Positions 42,450-51,809 of a DNA stretch of 64,000 bases are shown here, piece after piece. Location: contig NZ_JAPWBR010000002.1 in the NCBI RefSeq assembly GCF_041433555.1, positions 62,001 through 126,000 on the forward strand, written 5' to 3'. The notes beneath the pieces were generated by a model. It worked only from the letters and a program-made list of their open reading frames with translations, was not told the DNA's origin and searched no databases. The DNA comes from Granulicatella sp041433555. Its GTDB lineage: Bacteria; Bacillota; Bacilli; Lactobacillales; Aerococcaceae. Position numbers and translations under genes: made by a program. How positions within the stretch are numbered: the first letter of the stretch is position 1; each line of letters begins with the position of its first letter.

Positions 42450-44807
42450 TTACTTAAAGGTTACGATGGTCGCTCCATTTCCACCCGTATTCATCGGTGC
42501 AAATTCAAAACTTGCGACAGAACGGTGGCTACGTAGCACCTTATGAACTCCTTGTTGGATGGCCCCTGTTCCACGTCCATGAATAATCGTTACGCGTGGA
42601 TAGTTCGCAAGAATCGCAGCATCTAGATATAACTCTAGATCCTTCATCGCTTCTTCGTATCGTTTTCCGCGAAGGTCTAATTCAGAAGAGACGTGACTAG
42701 CACGCGCACTTTTGACGATCACTTGTTGCTTGGCTACTTGCGCCTCGGCGATTGGAGAAAGATCCTCAACGGCAATCTTCATCTTGATGATTCCCATTTG
42801 AACCACCCATTCCTTGTCGTTCACCTTCTCAACAAGCGTACCACGTTGGCCAAATGACAGAACTTCGACACTTTGTCCGACTTGCAGCGCCTTCTTTGCT
42901 TTTTCCTTGCGAAGTACCTTGTTTTTCTTCAAGGCTTGCTCATGCTTCAAGTCTTTCAACGCCGTTTTCTTCTCAATCATTTCATGCTCTTTAACAGTAC
43001 TTTGCTTACTTCTTAATTGAAGCTCACGAATTTCAGATAAAATCTTATCCGCATCATCTTGGCTCTGTTCAATTAACGTATTCGCACGTTCTTTCGCCTC
43101 TTCTAAGAGACGTGCTTTATTGGCTTGGAATTGTTCTGTTTCGCGTTGTAAGTCCTCAAGTAACTGCGTACTCAATTCTAACTGATGGCGCATCTTGTCG
43201 GCATCACGCTGCGCACGGCGACGTTTTTGCTCGAGGTCACTAATCATCGCATTCAAGTCTTGGTCTTCTTCGGATAGAAGTCCGCGCGCTTGGTCGATAA
43301 TGATACTTGGTAAGCCAAGACGTTTTGAAATATCAAATGCATTACTACGACCTGGTACGCCAAGTAAGAGTTGGTATGTTGGTTGAAGGGTATCCCCATC
43401 AAATTCCATACTCGCATTAATGGTTTTAGGGCGGTCATAGCCGTATGCTTTCAACTCTGGATAGTGCGTTGACGCAATCACATAACTTTGCTTACTTGCA
43501 ATATAATCAAGGATTGCGATCGCAAGTGAAGACCCTTCTTGTGGGTCTGTCCCTGAACCAATTTCATCGATTAAAATCAAACTCTTATCGTTAATTTGTT
43601 TCAAAATAGACACGATATTCGACATATGAGATGAGAATGTCGATAGGTTTTGCTCAATCGATTGTTCATCTCCGATATCCGCAAAAATCTCTGTAAAGAC
43701 TCCCACTCGGCTATTTTCAGCCGCAGGAATATACAGCCCAATCTGTGCCATCAATTGAATCACACCGACCGTCTTCAAGAGAATGGTTTTACCACCCGTA
43801 TTCGGCCCTGTAATGACAATCGCTTGATATTCTTCACCAAGAATAATATCGTTTGCCACAGCCTTCTCACGCTCTAAAAGTGGATGCCATGCTTGCCAGA
43901 GGGCTACGTAATTATTAGCGTCGATAATTGGCTCTGTTGCTCTCAATTCATGAGCGTACAGCGCTTTTGCATTCACTACATCCAGACGTGCCAATACATA
44001 ATGGTTTTGATGCAGTGAATTCGTATAAGGCATGAGTTTTTGAGACAATTCCCAAAGGATACGTTCTACTTCGCGCTTCTCTTGGATTTGATACTCACGA
44101 AGCTTGTTGTTTAAATTCACGACTGCTTGTGGCTCCATAAAGAGCGTTTGCCCCGTTGAACTTTGGTCATGGACCGTTCCGCCAAAGACTGATTTATACT
44201 CTGCTTTTACAGGAAGTACATAACGGTCATTACGAATTGTGATAATCGTATCGCTTAAATATTGCGCATTCTTTCCTGTAAGGTATTGATCCATTTGACG
44301 ACGAATATCTTGTTCCGTCTTTTGAATCCCCACACGAACCCCGTGTAAAGTTGGAGACGCGCTATCTAAAACATACCCATCTTCACGAATAGAGGCTTCT
44401 AGTTCGCTTGTCACCTCTGGAATACTTTCAAGCTTTTCGACCAAACGAGGCACACGTTTTAGTGCAATTTCCTCTTCTTCGACTTTTTCAAAGAAACGCT
44501 CAACCTCATGCGTTGTTGTTAACACACGTAGGATATCACTTAATTCGCGTCCATTCAGCCCTGCTTCTAGCTCTAGACGTTTCAAAGCAAAACTAATATC
44601 TTTCAATCGTGGAATTGGAATCCCTTGTTTGAGACGGAGTAACTCCACTCCATCAGTTGTTTCTTCGATTTTATGTTGAATGGCCTTTGCATCGACTTCA
44701 ATCGGAAGTTCCTTAATCATTTGCTTTCCTTTTTCGGAAGTCGCATATTCGGCCAGTTGTGTTCTAATTTTGGAAAATTCTAAAACCTTTTCGATTTTCG
44801 AATTCAT
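42450..44807 (-). CDS. mutS2: MutS2 (RqcU) ATPase with Smr domain
   Basis: 785 residues. Core ATPase with Walker A ITGPNTGGKTILLKT (about 335), Walker B LILIDEIGSGTDPQEG, then a coiled coil (about 520-640), a KOW-like segment (QSVEVLSFGQRGTLVEKV) and a C-terminal Smr domain (LDLRGKRYEEAMKDLE ... IHGRGTGAIQQGV). It lacks the mismatch-recognition domain of MutS. Family members act on collided ribosomes or suppress recombination. Confidence 0.96.
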   Translation of the reverse strand: MNSKIEKVLEFSKIRTQLAEYATSEKGKQMIKELPIEVDAKAIQHKIEETTDGVELLRLKQGIPIPRLKDISFALKRLELEAGLNGRELSDILRVLTTTHEVERFFEKVEEEEIALKRVPRLVEKLESIPEVTSELEASIREDGYVLDSASPTLHGVRVGIQKTEQDIRRQMDQYLTGKNAQYLSDTIITIRNDRYVLPVKAEYKSVFGGTVHDQSSTGQTLFMEPQAVVNLNNKLREYQIQEKREVERILWELSQKLMPYTNSLHQNHYVLARLDVVNAKALYAHELRATEPIIDANNYVALWQAWHPLLEREKAVANDIILGEEYQAIVITGPNTGGKTILLKTVGVIQLMAQIGLYIPAAENSRVGVFTEIFADIGDEQSIEQNLSTFSSHMSNIVSILKQINDKSLILIDEIGSGTDPQEGSSLAIAILDYIASKQSYVIASTHYPELKAYGYDRPKTINASMEFDGDTLQPTYQLLLGVPGRSNAFDISKRLGLPSIIIDQARGLLSEEDQDLNAMISDLEQKRRRAQRDADKMRHQLELSTQLLEDLQRETEQFQANKARLLEEAKERANTLIEQSQDDADKILSEIRELQLRSKQSTVKEHEMIEKKTALKDLKHEQALKKNKVLRKEKAKKALQVGQSVEVLSFGQRGTLVEKVNDKEWVVQMGIIKMKIAVEDLSPIAEAQVAKQQVIVKSARASHVSSELDLRGKRYEEAMKDLELYLDAAILANYPRVTIIHGRGTGAIQQGVHKVLRSHRSVASFEFAPMNTGGNGATIVTFK

Positions 44808-44824
44808 AACAGTCCTTCTTTCTT

Positions 44825-44853
44825 AAAAAACGTGGAACAAGTTTGTTCCACGC
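44825..44853 (-). terminator. Terminator of zapA-cvpA
   Basis: CGTGGAACAA (44831-44840) pairs with TTGTTCCACG (44843-44852); A run at 44825-44830 gives T residues on the minus strand. It separates cvpA from mutS2. Confidence 0.85.
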
Positions 44854-44862
44854 TTCGAGGTT

Positions 44863-45399
44863 TTATTTAGGTAATAACCAACTTGAAACGATTGGCGTTA
44901 CAATTGGTGTTTTTGTGATGATGAAGTTTGGCAATCCACCTTCGATAATTTTTTGTGCTGGTGCCAGCGGAATCATCGCTACTGCGTAAAGTACAAAGTA
45001 AATGAATAAGTAGTTCATCAGGAATCCAAGTGCCGCTCCACCGATCGTATTGAATTGTTTCAATAGCGGTAAGAATGTTAATTCGCTAGCGACATATCCA
45101 AGGAATCGAACCACTAACCATCCTAGAATCATGATGACTAGGAATGCAACCAATTTATAGAATGATTGGTCGAGTGACATCGCTTGGGCTTCTGTGAAAA
45201 TCGCTAAGTGATTTCCAGGAATGTATGATGGATATGGGATGTACACCGATAAGAACTTCGCGAGTCCTTCGTAAGTGAACATCGCAACTAGGAATGTGAT
45301 GAAGTATCCTGCGATATACACGAGTTCTAAAGTTAATCCTCGGCGCATTCCAGTATACACACCAACTAATAAATAAAATAAAATAATTAACGTTACCAT
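44863..45399 (-). CDS. cvpA: CvpA-family membrane protein
   Basis: 178 residues with four to five membrane helices. MVTLIILFYLLVGVYTGMRRGLTLELVYIAGYF is the CvpA/YshB start, and NTIGGAALGFLMNYLFIYFVLYAV the conserved later helix. Function in Firmicutes not settled. Lies between zapA and mutS2 as in Bacillus. Confidence 0.9.
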   Translation of the reverse strand: MVTLIILFYLLVGVYTGMRRGLTLELVYIAGYFITFLVAMFTYEGLAKFLSVYIPYPSYIPGNHLAIFTEAQAMSLDQSFYKLVAFLVIMILGWLVVRFLGYVASELTFLPLLKQFNTIGGAALGFLMNYLFIYFVLYAVAMIPLAPAQKIIEGGLPNFIITKTPIVTPIVSSWLLPK

Positions 45400-45405
45400 T
45401 GAACC

Positions 45406-45786
45406 CTACCTTCTCAACAAATCTTGTTGTAATTCAAATTGTTTTTCTAATTCTTGTTTTCTATTTGCATCAATCGAAGGGCGTTTATGTTGAACGGAGC
45501 GCAATTCTTTTTCCAACTGCTCTACACGTTTCTTCAATGCGACCACTTCTTCTTGCTTTTCAAATTGATTCGAGATGGCGTTGATGGCTGCAAGAAGCGC
45601 CACTTCTTCCGTCGACAATTTGTCAGATACTCGAGTGATTTGGTCTAATTGTTCTTGTAAGACACGCACAATACTTTGCATTTCTTGTTGCGACTTACGA
45701 CCAATAATCGTATAAGATTTCCCTGAAATCGTTGCTTTTACTCTTGTTTTTGGTTGATTCACAAAAGACCCTCTCACTTTCTCCAT
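45406..45786 (-). CDS. zapA: Cell division protein ZapA
   Basis: 126 residues. ATISGKSYTIIGRKSQQEMQSIVRVLQEQLDQI followed by LSTEEVALLAAINAISNQFEKQEEVVALKKRVEQLEKEL, i.e. the globular head and C-terminal coiled coil of ZapA. Bundles FtsZ filaments. Divergent from rnhC, the usual Firmicutes neighbourhood. Confidence 0.92.
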   Translation of the reverse strand: MEKVRGSFVNQPKTRVKATISGKSYTIIGRKSQQEMQSIVRVLQEQLDQITRVSDKLSTEEVALLAAINAISNQFEKQEEVVALKKRVEQLEKELRSVQHKRPSIDANRKQELEKQFELQQDLLRR

Positions 45787-45900
45787 AATATCACCTTATT
45801 TTACCATTTTTCATTTAAAAAATACACTAATAATCCACTTTTTTAGAGAGTGGACGGATGAAATTTGTCATGGTATGCTAAAAAGAAAAGGGGGAACGAC

Positions 45901-46815
45901 ATGAATTCATTAACTTTAATTTTATCACCTGAGCAAATTGCAACACTTGGAGCAACCTACGCTTCATACATGCAATCTCCTCCACCACACGCAACATTGC
46001 GTCTAAAGATCGACGGTTTATCGATTACGGCCTATAAATCGGGTAAGGTTCTCTTCCAAGGAAAAGGCATTGAAGACTTTATCCAAAAGAACCACCTCGA
46101 ACAATCGATGGATGTCACTACAAAGAAAGCCCTCGAAGAGTCGACTCTTCCAGAAGGTTTTGCGACTTGGAGCATCATCGGAAGCGATGAAGTCGGAAAC
46201 GGCGCTTACTTTGGTCCACTGACGGTTGCGGCGGCTTATGTTTCAAAAGAAAATATCGCAACATTAAAAGCGATGGGCGTTCGCGATTCTAAAGATATGA
46301 CGGACGAACAAATTAAGGCTCTCGTTCCAAAAATCAAAGAAGCTGTGCCTTATAAGTTATTAACGCTTTGGCCAGAGAAATATAACGAAGTCCAACAAGT
46401 TAAAAATCTAAACGAGATGAAGGCGCTGCTTCATAACCAAGCGTTCCGTCTCTTAAGCGAAAAACTCGCTCCTGAGGTTCCAGAAGCGTACTTAATCGAC
46501 CAATTCTGTAAACCAGACTTGTATTACCGTTATCTCAAAGGCCAAGACCTTGTCGATAAGAAGAAAACATACTTTATTACAAAAGGCGAAAGTCACCATA
46601 TCGCCGTTGCGGCAGCATCCATGATTGCCAGATGCGCCTTCCTTGATGGCCTAGACTCTCTAAGCGCTGAATACGGATATGAACTCCCAAGCGGTGCCGG
46701 TGCCAACGTCGATAAAGCAGCAGCCACTATTTTAAAACACGGTGGCATGGAACTCCTCGGTAAAGTGGCCAAACTCCACTTCGCCAACACCGAAAAAGCT
46801 AAAAAATTAAAATAG
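45901..46815 (+). CDS. rnhC: Ribonuclease HIII
   Basis: 304 residues from ATG (MNSLTLILSPEQIATLG) after AAAGGGGGAAC; a longer frame from 45865 lacks support. N-terminal TBP-like substrate-binding domain (about 1-85) then RNase H2-like domain with catalytic SIIGSDEVGNGAYFGPL, and later acidic residues in RDSKDM and LIDQFCKP. Removes RNA from RNA-DNA hybrids. Confidence 0.96.
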   Translation: MNSLTLILSPEQIATLGATYASYMQSPPPHATLRLKIDGLSITAYKSGKVLFQGKGIEDFIQKNHLEQSMDVTTKKALEESTLPEGFATWSIIGSDEVGNGAYFGPLTVAAAYVSKENIATLKAMGVRDSKDMTDEQIKALVPKIKEAVPYKLLTLWPEKYNEVQQVKNLNEMKALLHNQAFRLLSEKLAPEVPEAYLIDQFCKPDLYYRYLKGQDLVDKKKTYFITKGESHHIAVAAASMIARCAFLDGLDSLSAEYGYELPSGAGANVDKAAATILKHGGMELLGKVAKLHFANTEKAKKLK

Positions 46816-46912
46816 TTTTTCTCTTCCAAAATGAGGTTAGATAGGCTCTTCGCAGATTTCCAAAAACACTCCTACTGGATAGGAAGTAGTTTTTTACGTG
46901 CTTACCCAGCAA

Positions 46913-47100
46913 ATGATTACGGAGAATCTTGTGGATTTTATTGTAGCAGTAACGTGAAAAAGCAAAAAATGCGAATTAAAGGGAGTTAGGAATTTATTCC
47001 TTACTCCCTTTTTGAGGCTTTTTAGGCGCAAGACCAAGGCTTGCGCCGGTGCAACGTTACAGCTACAATAAACAAATCCGCAAGGATTCGTAGTAATCAT
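46913..47100 (+). repeat. Structured intergenic element, copy D
   Basis: 188 bp, best-preserved copy, between convergent rnhC and corA. ATGATTAC (46913-46920) pairs with 47093-47100; GGATTT (46933-46938) with 47074-47079; TATTGTAGC-A-GTAACGT (46939-46955) with ACGTTAC-A-GCTACAATA (47054-47070). Hairpin 1 is 46978-47011 (AAAGGGAGT/ACTCCCTTT), hairpin 2 is 47025-47047 (GGCGCAAG/CTTGCGCC around ACCAAGG). GCGAATTA precedes hairpin 1, TTTGAGGCTT follows it, GGTGC follows hairpin 2. Confidence 0.9.
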
Positions 47101-47136
47101 ATATCTGAGCACAGATAAAAACCTAGCACACACAAA

Positions 47137-47171
47137 CAAACACCTTCCTATCAAGTAGGAAGGTGTTTTGG
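47137..47171 (-). terminator. Terminator of corA
   Basis: AACACCTTCCTA and TAGGAAGGTGTT pair around TCAAG (47139-47168). Confidence 0.85.
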
Positions 47172-47172
47172 G

Positions 47173-48075
47173 TTAATCTTTCATAATGCGCTTGATAATC
47201 TGCGACACGCCTATCCAACCGAATGCGATAATCAAAAGAATGATCGCCCATCCGTGTCTAAACTCCGTAAATGGAATCTGCACATTCATCCCAAAGAATC
47301 CCGTCACAATATCCGGAATCGTCATTAAAATCGAGATGCCCGTTAAGAATTTCATCGTGTCGTTCAAGTTATTATTCAATACATTGTTATACGTGTTTGC
47401 GATTTGATGCAAGATTTGAAGATGTAACTCTGTCATCGCTACTAATTGATTCGCTTCGATGATGTTATCTTCCAACTGCTCTCTTTCAGAATCGTCGAGT
47501 TCCTTGAAGGCTTGTTGCGTCTTCAGTTGCTCTAATACTACCGCATTTTGCTTCGTCGCAGAAACTAAATACATCCCTTCAATCTCCAAGTCAGATAAAC
47601 GGAACAAATTATCCTTTGTGGTTTTCTTTCGGAGCAATTTACTAATATTTTGTTGTTCTTTATTTAACTTTTCGATAACTGGGAAATAGTTTTCCGAAAT
47701 CGCAAATAAGCTATGCAATAAGAAATTAAATACGCTCCAATGCATATTCTCTTCCAGCTCTTCACGAATTTGATCAATAATATATTCATTTTGCGCATTG
47801 GAAATCGTGACGATCTGATTTTGTCGTACGATAAACGTCAACGGAATCGTATCGTAATGATTTTCTTCGCGCGATAAGTTGAGGACATTATAAATGACCA
47901 CCAAAGTCTTCGTTCGGCGATTATACTCCATATGCGCGCGTTCGTTTTTATCCAGCGCGTATTCAATCATCTCATCATCAATTTCATACGTATCGTAAAT
48001 GGATGAATATTCACTGATTAAATCTGAATTAATGTTAATCCAAGTATTGTTTTCGCCAAAATGCATGACTGCCAT
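47173..48075 (-). CDS. corA: CorA-family divalent cation transporter
   Basis: 300 residues. Large N-terminal cytoplasmic domain and long stalk helix, then two C-terminal membrane helices with the selectivity motif GFFGMNVQIPF between them and a basic end (IIKRIMKD). Carries Mg2+ (or Co2+/Zn2+) as a pentamer. Monocistronic. Confidence 0.93.
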   Translation of the reverse strand: MAVMHFGENNTWININSDLISEYSSIYDTYEIDDEMIEYALDKNERAHMEYNRRTKTLVVIYNVLNLSREENHYDTIPLTFIVRQNQIVTISNAQNEYIIDQIREELEENMHWSVFNFLLHSLFAISENYFPVIEKLNKEQQNISKLLRKKTTKDNLFRLSDLEIEGMYLVSATKQNAVVLEQLKTQQAFKELDDSEREQLEDNIIEANQLVAMTELHLQILHQIANTYNNVLNNNLNDTMKFLTGISILMTIPDIVTGFFGMNVQIPFTEFRHGWAIILLIIAFGWIGVSQIIKRIMKD

Positions 48076-48151
48076 TTAAATCCCTCCTTCAACTAGAATG
48101 CTGTATTAGTATACCATAAATACCGCTAAACCACCTATTCATAGGAAACAA

Positions 48152-48189
48152 AAACACGCAACTCTTCTTTTTCAAAGAGTTACGTGCTT
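48152..48189 (-). terminator. Terminator of the histidine-triad gene
   Basis: CACGCAACTCTT pairs with AAGAGTTACGTG (48155-48186, one mismatch); A-rich left flank gives T residues on the minus strand. Confidence 0.8.
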
Positions 48190-48196
48190 AAAAGTT

Positions 48197-50467
48197 CTAT
48201 TGTTCAACAGTTGTTGTTTCTACTGTTGTAGCGGCTTCTGTTGTAGCGGCTTCTGTTGTAGCCGTTGTTTCTTCTGTTGTCTCTACAGAAGCGGTCGTAC
48301 TTTCTGTTGTTTCTGTTGTTTCTGTTGTTTCTGTTGTTTCTGTCGTTTCGCTTTGTGTCGTTGTTGTTTCTTCGGATGGTTTTTCCTCTGAAGGTTTTAC
48401 ATCTAGAATAGAGCTCTTCGGAGTGCTGTTATCTTTATCCGATTCATCTAGCGCCATTTCAGCGAAGTCTTTTGCTTCTTGAAAAATGCTTTGTTCTTCC
48501 TCAGAAGCTGGCGTTAAAATTTCTTTTAGATTCTTTCCGATTGTTGCATCGACTTTACCATCGGATTTCGCATGAGATTCCTTAATCGCTAATTTTGCAC
48601 GATAAGACTCGATGATAAGTGATTCAACAGGTGTCGTCGCAAAGTTCAATCGTGAACCCATATAACGCTTAATTAAGCTTGCCACTTCTTCACGAAGCGT
48701 AGCAGGTAATTCTTGGTCTAAAACGTGTTGTGTTAAGAAGTATAAGTAACGCATTCCTTCAATACTAATACGGTCGTTGGCATCACGTAACGCTTGTACT
48801 AATGAACGAATCGCGTTCACTTGCTCTTCTGTATTGGATGCACGCGCTTTTGAAGCTAAGTCTTTTAACTCGTCAGCCGTTACGCCGTAGTCTTGTAAGT
48901 TCAACTCACCAACCATACGAACCGTTTCTTCGTGAGTCGCGTTCATCTTTTGTTCTTCAGGACTTACTTCTTCTGCAGCGACTGTCTCGTGATTAATCGT
49001 TTGCGCCTCGAAGCGTTCCAATCCTTTGACGAATCCTTCTGTTGAGTTCCCTTTTAATTGCACTTGTTCTTTATATTCGTTCAAGGCTACTAAAATACGG
49101 TTGAATGTCACTGGATCATCTTTGTATTTTTCACTGGCACGCGCTTTGACTTCATCGATTTTGGCAAAAACGTCATTCACATTCACATCTCCTGCCACAA
49201 ATGGAGGCACAATGACTGGAAGTTTATTTTTCTCATAGGCTTCGATACCATCTTTGTTGACGATATTCATGGAGTGACTATGGTCACCGTGCGGAATATC
49301 GAAGCGTCCATTCACAATACGAATCGCTGTACGAGAAATCCCCATACGTCTTGCAATTAAATCAATCTCCTGAGAAAGTCTCACTTCTGCAGGAATCGAT
49401 GGGTCAGAGTTTGGCACTTCAAAACGTTTCAATGGAATCACCCAAGGATGAATATGGTTCTTATCTTGCCCTTGTTCCATGTTTTGGAAGGCAAATACTT
49501 TTCCGACATACTCGCCTTTGTCATTTGTTACAGACTCGAACTTAATCGTATCTCGTTCTACGCCGTAAGCATAGACAATGTAGTCTAAATATTTTTGAAT
49601 CTCTGGCGATTGTAATGTCCACCCCTCAGCTTGCGGTGTCGCAATATCTGTTGCAGGAGGTGTTACAGGTTGTGTGCTTGCTGTACTTGGACTTGATGGT
49701 GTCACAGTCCCGATTGTACTAGCGACTCCTGTGTGGTTGCCACCAGTCGACGGTCTTGAAGTTGGTTCATCGTCAAATGTATAAGAAGCACTACCATCTC
49801 CACAGTCTAATACATCGTGGAAATGGTCTCCATGTGGGATGCGTAATAATTTACACGTTCTCTTCTTGCCGTTTTCATCTTCTCTAGTCACGGTCTGAGC
49901 GTTTGCTAATTGTGAACGGTAAATAAAATGAAAGTGATCTCCATGGCGAACTACGAAGCCTAACTCATTTTCACTAACAATATCGTTTGGATTGAAGACG
50001 TAATTGTCTTCTACTTCTCTAGTCACTGTCTGTGCGTTTGCTAATTGTGAACGGTAAATAAAATGAAAGTGATCTCCGTGTCGAACAACGAAACCTAATT
50101 CATTTTCACTCACAATATCGTTTGGATTGAAGACATAATTGTCTTCTACTGTGCTCGTTGTCGCACCTGGTTTTTTCTGTTCGTAAATGGCATCTGCCGG
50201 TGGCGCACCATATACAAAGTGATAATGGTCTCCGTGTTTTTTCAAATACCCATTCTCGAAGACTTCTCCGACAATTGTCTTTGGTTTATTGTCTTTAATT
50301 TCTTTCGCTGCCTGTTCGTATTTTGCCATACGCTCGGCATCAATGGTTGTCTCCTCGGTTGTTGTGTCAGTCGATGCAGCTTGTTGCTGTGTTAATACGG
50401 CGCCTGACGCAAAAAGCAATCCAAGGGCTACTGCTCCTCCTAAAATCGCCTTTTCTTTTTTGTTCAT
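48197..50467 (-). CDS. Pneumococcal-type histidine-triad surface protein
   Basis: 756 residues from ATG (MNKKEKAILGGAVALGLLF). Signal peptide (about 1-33). Five HGDHxH histidine triads: KHGDHYHFVYG, two identical RHGDHFHFIYR, PHGDHFHDVL and PHGDHSHSMN, plus a KNHIHPW variant. Each triad binds Zn2+ in Pht proteins, which help zinc capture and complement evasion. Two 45-residue blocks are near-identical. The C-terminal half is helical, ending in about 65 residues of Thr/Glu repeats (ETTETTETTETTE); no LPxTG or lipobox is present. The promoter carries a Zur-like box. Confidence 0.9.
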   Translation of the reverse strand: MNKKEKAILGGAVALGLLFASGAVLTQQQAASTDTTTEETTIDAERMAKYEQAAKEIKDNKPKTIVGEVFENGYLKKHGDHYHFVYGAPPADAIYEQKKPGATTSTVEDNYVFNPNDIVSENELGFVVRHGDHFHFIYRSQLANAQTVTREVEDNYVFNPNDIVSENELGFVVRHGDHFHFIYRSQLANAQTVTREDENGKKRTCKLLRIPHGDHFHDVLDCGDGSASYTFDDEPTSRPSTGGNHTGVASTIGTVTPSSPSTASTQPVTPPATDIATPQAEGWTLQSPEIQKYLDYIVYAYGVERDTIKFESVTNDKGEYVGKVFAFQNMEQGQDKNHIHPWVIPLKRFEVPNSDPSIPAEVRLSQEIDLIARRMGISRTAIRIVNGRFDIPHGDHSHSMNIVNKDGIEAYEKNKLPVIVPPFVAGDVNVNDVFAKIDEVKARASEKYKDDPVTFNRILVALNEYKEQVQLKGNSTEGFVKGLERFEAQTINHETVAAEEVSPEEQKMNATHEETVRMVGELNLQDYGVTADELKDLASKARASNTEEQVNAIRSLVQALRDANDRISIEGMRYLYFLTQHVLDQELPATLREEVASLIKRYMGSRLNFATTPVESLIIESYRAKLAIKESHAKSDGKVDATIGKNLKEILTPASEEEQSIFQEAKDFAEMALDESDKDNSTPKSSILDVKPSEEKPSEETTTTQSETTETTETTETTETTESTTASVETTEETTATTEAATTEAATTVETTTVEQ
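49881..50150. repeat. Tandem 135-bp duplication in the histidine-triad gene
   Basis: Two units (49881-50015 and 50016-50150) differ at only a few positions and encode duplicated 45-residue blocks, each with one HGDHFH triad. Recent internal duplication. Confidence 0.9.
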
Positions 50468-50483
50468 AAATCTCCCACTTTCT

Positions 50484-50504
50484 AAATCGTAAGTTTTACG
50501 TTTT
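50484..50504. promoter_or_regulatory. Zur-box-like operator of the histidine-triad gene
   Basis: The 21-bp site agrees with 17 of 20 fixed positions of the Bacillus Zur consensus AAATCGTAAT-n-ATTACGATTT. It begins 2 bp downstream of the -10, where a repressor would block transcription. Confidence 0.7.
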
Positions 50505-50506
50505 AG

Positions 50507-50535
50507 AGTATACTCTTTGATAGAACCCTTGTCAA
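50507..50535 (-). promoter_or_regulatory. Promoter of the histidine-triad gene
   Basis: Minus strand TTGACA (50530-50535), 17 bases, TATACT (50507-50512): consensus -35, optimal spacing, strong -10. Confidence 0.85.
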
Positions 50536-50562
50536 CAAAATTCTTCAAAAATTTTTCAAACC

Positions 50563-50598
50563 CAAAAAAAGCCTTCCCAAACACTGTTGGAAAGGCAT
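50563..50598 (-). terminator. Terminator of the M42 peptidase gene
   Basis: AGCCTTCCCAA pairs with TTGGAAAGGC (50570-50596); A run on the left gives T residues on the minus strand. Confidence 0.8.
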
Positions 50599-50602
50599 CC
50601 TA

Positions 50603-51643
50603 TTAAGCTTCTACTAATGAACTTAAAAGGTAAGCATCGACTAACTGTTGCGTTGCTTCAACCGAATCAAGATGCGTTCTTTCATAAGAGTGGCTTGATT
50701 CAATTCCCGCACCGAGTAAGGCGTGTTTCACTTCTGCTCCAGCACGCATTGCTGCTGAGGCGTCACTTCCATAATAAGGATAAATATCTAATTTAAATGG
50801 AATATTCTTCTCCTTACATAGAGATACAAGATGTTGACGGAAATCAAAGTTATAAGGCCCAGAACCATCTTTCACACAGACAGAAACGGTGTATTCGTCT
50901 GTTTGTTGGTCATCCCCCATCGCACCCATATCCACGGCTAAGAATTCGACTGCTTTTTCTGGGATGCTACTGTTAGCTCCCGTTCCAGTTTCTTCAATAC
51001 AACTGAACATGAAGTGAGTCGTTACTGGCAACGTGATGCCTTCTGATTTGTATTTCTTTAATAAGGTTAATAAAATCGCTGCACTCACTTTATCATCTAA
51101 GAAACGGCTCTTGATGAATCCTGTTGGTGTGATGACAAAACGTGGATCAAAGGATACAAAGTCCCCTACTTCAATTCCTAATGCACGTGTTTCGGCTTCG
51201 TTTGTCACTTTCGCATCCAAACGAACTTCCATATTATCTTGGCTACGCTCCACCGTTCCCGCTTCACGATATACGTGTACGCTTGTTTGATGTAATAAAA
51301 TTGTTCCAGAAACAGTGGTTCCATTGCTAGCAACGTGAACTGTACAGTTTTCTCCTTCTATCATATTCCAAGCAAATCCACCAATACGGTCAAGTTTTAA
51401 GCGTCCATCTGGTTTTACTGCACGAACAATCGCACCAAGTGTATCAATATGTGCCGTTACCACACGTTGTTGCATATCTATTACTCCAGGTATTGTTACA
51501 ACCACTAATCCTTTTGCTGTACGTGTTGGCTCATATCCCATATCTTTTAAGACATCGATTAAATAGTCTTGCACATCTTTGGTATAGCCAGTTGGTGACG
51601 GAATTGCCACAAGTTCTTTCAAGAATTTTACAGTTTGATTCAT
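50603..51643 (-). CDS. M42-family metallo-aminopeptidase
   Basis: 346 residues. Metal and catalytic residues: VVTAHIDTLGAIV (His, Asp), RFLDDKVSAAI (Asp), CIEETGTGANSSI (Glu pair), LAVDMGAMGDD (Asp) and ESSHSYERTH (His). Family members (PepA, FrvX, YsdC) cut N-terminal residues from peptides, PepA preferring Glu/Asp. The exact specificity is not clear from sequence. Monocistronic. Confidence 0.93.
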   Translation of the reverse strand: MNQTVKFLKELVAIPSPTGYTKDVQDYLIDVLKDMGYEPTRTAKGLVVVTIPGVIDMQQRVVTAHIDTLGAIVRAVKPDGRLKLDRIGGFAWNMIEGENCTVHVASNGTTVSGTILLHQTSVHVYREAGTVERSQDNMEVRLDAKVTNEAETRALGIEVGDFVSFDPRFVITPTGFIKSRFLDDKVSAAILLTLLKKYKSEGITLPVTTHFMFSCIEETGTGANSSIPEKAVEFLAVDMGAMGDDQQTDEYTVSVCVKDGSGPYNFDFRQHLVSLCKEKNIPFKLDIYPYYGSDASAAMRAGAEVKHALLGAGIESSHSYERTHLDSVEATQQLVDAYLLSSLVEA

Positions 51644-51747
51644 ACTTTTTCCTCCATTTCACTGTAAGATTAGTATAGCACATTTCAAGTAAATTCAAAC
51701 CGTTAGCAATTGTCAACCTTCATTGGCACCCATTTTTGTAAAAAGGC

Positions 51748-51776
51748 TTGCATATTAGAATTATTAGATTTATAAT
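51748..51776 (+). promoter_or_regulatory. Promoter of the lipoprotein array
   Basis: TTGCAT (51748-51753), 17 bases, TATAAT (51771-51776), 33 bases ahead of the first lipoprotein start. No equally good promoter is seen between later members. Confidence 0.75.
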
Positions 51777-51809
51777 ATATGTATATTACAACTTGAAAGG
51801 ATGTATTTC

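Noticed and set aside
48200..48391. Cys/Phe-rich open frame on the + strand
   Set aside because: Mirror of the Thr/Glu repeat tail of the histidine-triad gene; composition artefact.
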